64,000 bases of DNA. Source: a bacterium BRH_c32. GTDB lineage: Bacteria; Bacteroidota; Ignavibacteria; Ignavibacteriales; Melioribacteraceae. A model generated the notes under the pieces. It was not told the origin of the DNA and ran no database searches. It saw nothing but the letters and a program-made list of their open reading frames with translations. The translations under genes and the position numbers were made by a program. Positions 63,749-64,000 of this stretch are shown here, in pieces. The stretch spans positions 227,810 through 291,809 of the forward strand of contig LOEU01000024.1 of the NCBI GenBank assembly GCA_001516025.1, given 5' to 3'. Every line of letters begins with the position of its first letter. Within the stretch, counting starts at the first letter, position 1.

Positions 63749-64000
63749 TTACTTCAGCAAAATCATTTTCTTCTGATTAACGTAATTGCCCGCTTTGATT
63801 TGACAAATATAAACTCCGCTTGCAAGCATTTGATTATATTCGTTCCGGCAATTCCATTTAATTTCATGATAGCCCGATTCCAATTCTGAGTTTATTAATT
63901 CCGCTACTTTCTCACCGAGTACATTATATACTTCCAAGCACACTCTCACCGCCTCGGGAAGTGCGAATTTTATGGTAGTAGTCGGATTAAACGGGTTCGG
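63749..64000 (-). CDS. C-terminal type IX secretion sorting domain of a protein beyond the right edge
   Basis: 84 codons in frame to the window edge, reading PNPFNPTTTIKFALPE, then VYNVLGEKVAELIN, SGVYICQIKAG and KKMILLK. This is the T9SS type A sorting domain; the rest of the protein lies outside the window. The frame begins before position 64000, so the methionine within the fragment (GTG at about 63949) is not the start. The sorting tail differs from that of the two central paralogs, so this is a different cargo protein. Confidence 0.85.
   Translation of the reverse strand, partial: PNPFNPTTTIKFALPEAVRVCLEVYNVLGEKVAELINSELESGYHEIKWNCRNEYNQMLASGVYICQIKAGNYVNQKKMILLK

Noticed and set aside
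1..64000. CRISPR array, prophage, insertion sequence, tRNA or rRNA
   Set aside because: No regularly spaced repeats, transposase or integrase motifs, cloverleaf sequences or rRNA signatures were recognised by eye; a covariance-model scan would be needed to exclude small RNAs.

Overview
The window is A+T-rich bacterial chromosome and looks like a member of the Bacteroidota/Chlorobiota/Ignavibacteriota (FCB) group, most like an Ignavibacteria- or Kapabacteria-type lineage. The evidence is: C-terminal type IX secretion sorting domains of the PNPFNPTT...GxYxxxL...KKMxLLK type in three loci, a fused CcoN-CcoO cbb3 oxidase subunit, two S46 dipeptidyl-peptidases, a TonB-type beta-barrel protein with an N-terminal carboxypeptidase-regulatory-like domain, and a PycTM-type protein. 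There is no phage, transposase, CRISPR array, tRNA or rRNA that I can support. Most of the window is ordinary core chromosome with a few accessory islands.

Layout. 1-2092: three minus-strand genes (edge-truncated membrane protein, membrane protein, SDR dehydrogenase). 2315-10631: a complete cbb3 cytochrome oxidase locus in the order ccoI-ccoS-ccoNO-ccoQ-ccoP-ccoG-ccoH-TauE/SafE-like, preceded by a GTCA-N4-TGAC palindrome. 10714-12452: an HD-PycTM fusion protein followed 2 bp later by a SixA-type phosphatase. 12454-18503: SdiA-regulated-like lipoprotein, a porin-CotH kinase-PAP2 operon, a C39-like peptidase divergent from a D-Ala-D-Ala-ligase-like ATP-grasp enzyme, and a DUF1289 protein. 18694-23035: tandem S46 peptidases. 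23115-25152: a four-CxxC zinc-ribbon gene with no standard start codon, a phosphohexomutase and a small ORFan.

25335-31972: two large paralogous T9SS-secreted proteins; the promoter-distal copy is split by one in-frame TAA and shares two long identical DNA tracts with the intact copy. 32182-41139: PLP enzyme, OPT transporter with a membrane partner, histidine kinase, gmhA and aconitase. 41379-49272: DUF192, alpha/beta hydrolase, a GHL10 glycoside hydrolase with aroB and aroK in one overlapping operon, a beta-barrel protein, and a PpiD-like chaperone. 49409-53650: pstSCAB-phoU, where pstS must start at a non-AUG codon (probably AUA) to keep its lipoprotein signal. 53759-57755: an SSS symporter with a small membrane partner, sucC and an ORFan. 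57941-64000: TonB-type outer-membrane protein, a large histidine kinase and the sorting tail of another T9SS protein at the right edge.

Functionally the window describes an aerobic or microaerobic respirer (high-affinity cbb3 oxidase, aconitase, succinyl-CoA synthetase) with a protein/peptide-scavenging envelope (S46 peptidases, OPT transporter, T9SS cargo, outer-membrane receptor) and high-affinity phosphate uptake. The most unusual signals are the HD-PycTM/SixA pair without a neighbouring cyclase, the two genes whose reading frames lack any ATG/GTG/TTG start, the nonsense-split T9SS paralog with gene-conversion-like tracts, and the CotH kinase/PAP2/porin operon. All family assignments were made by reading motifs, with no database search.
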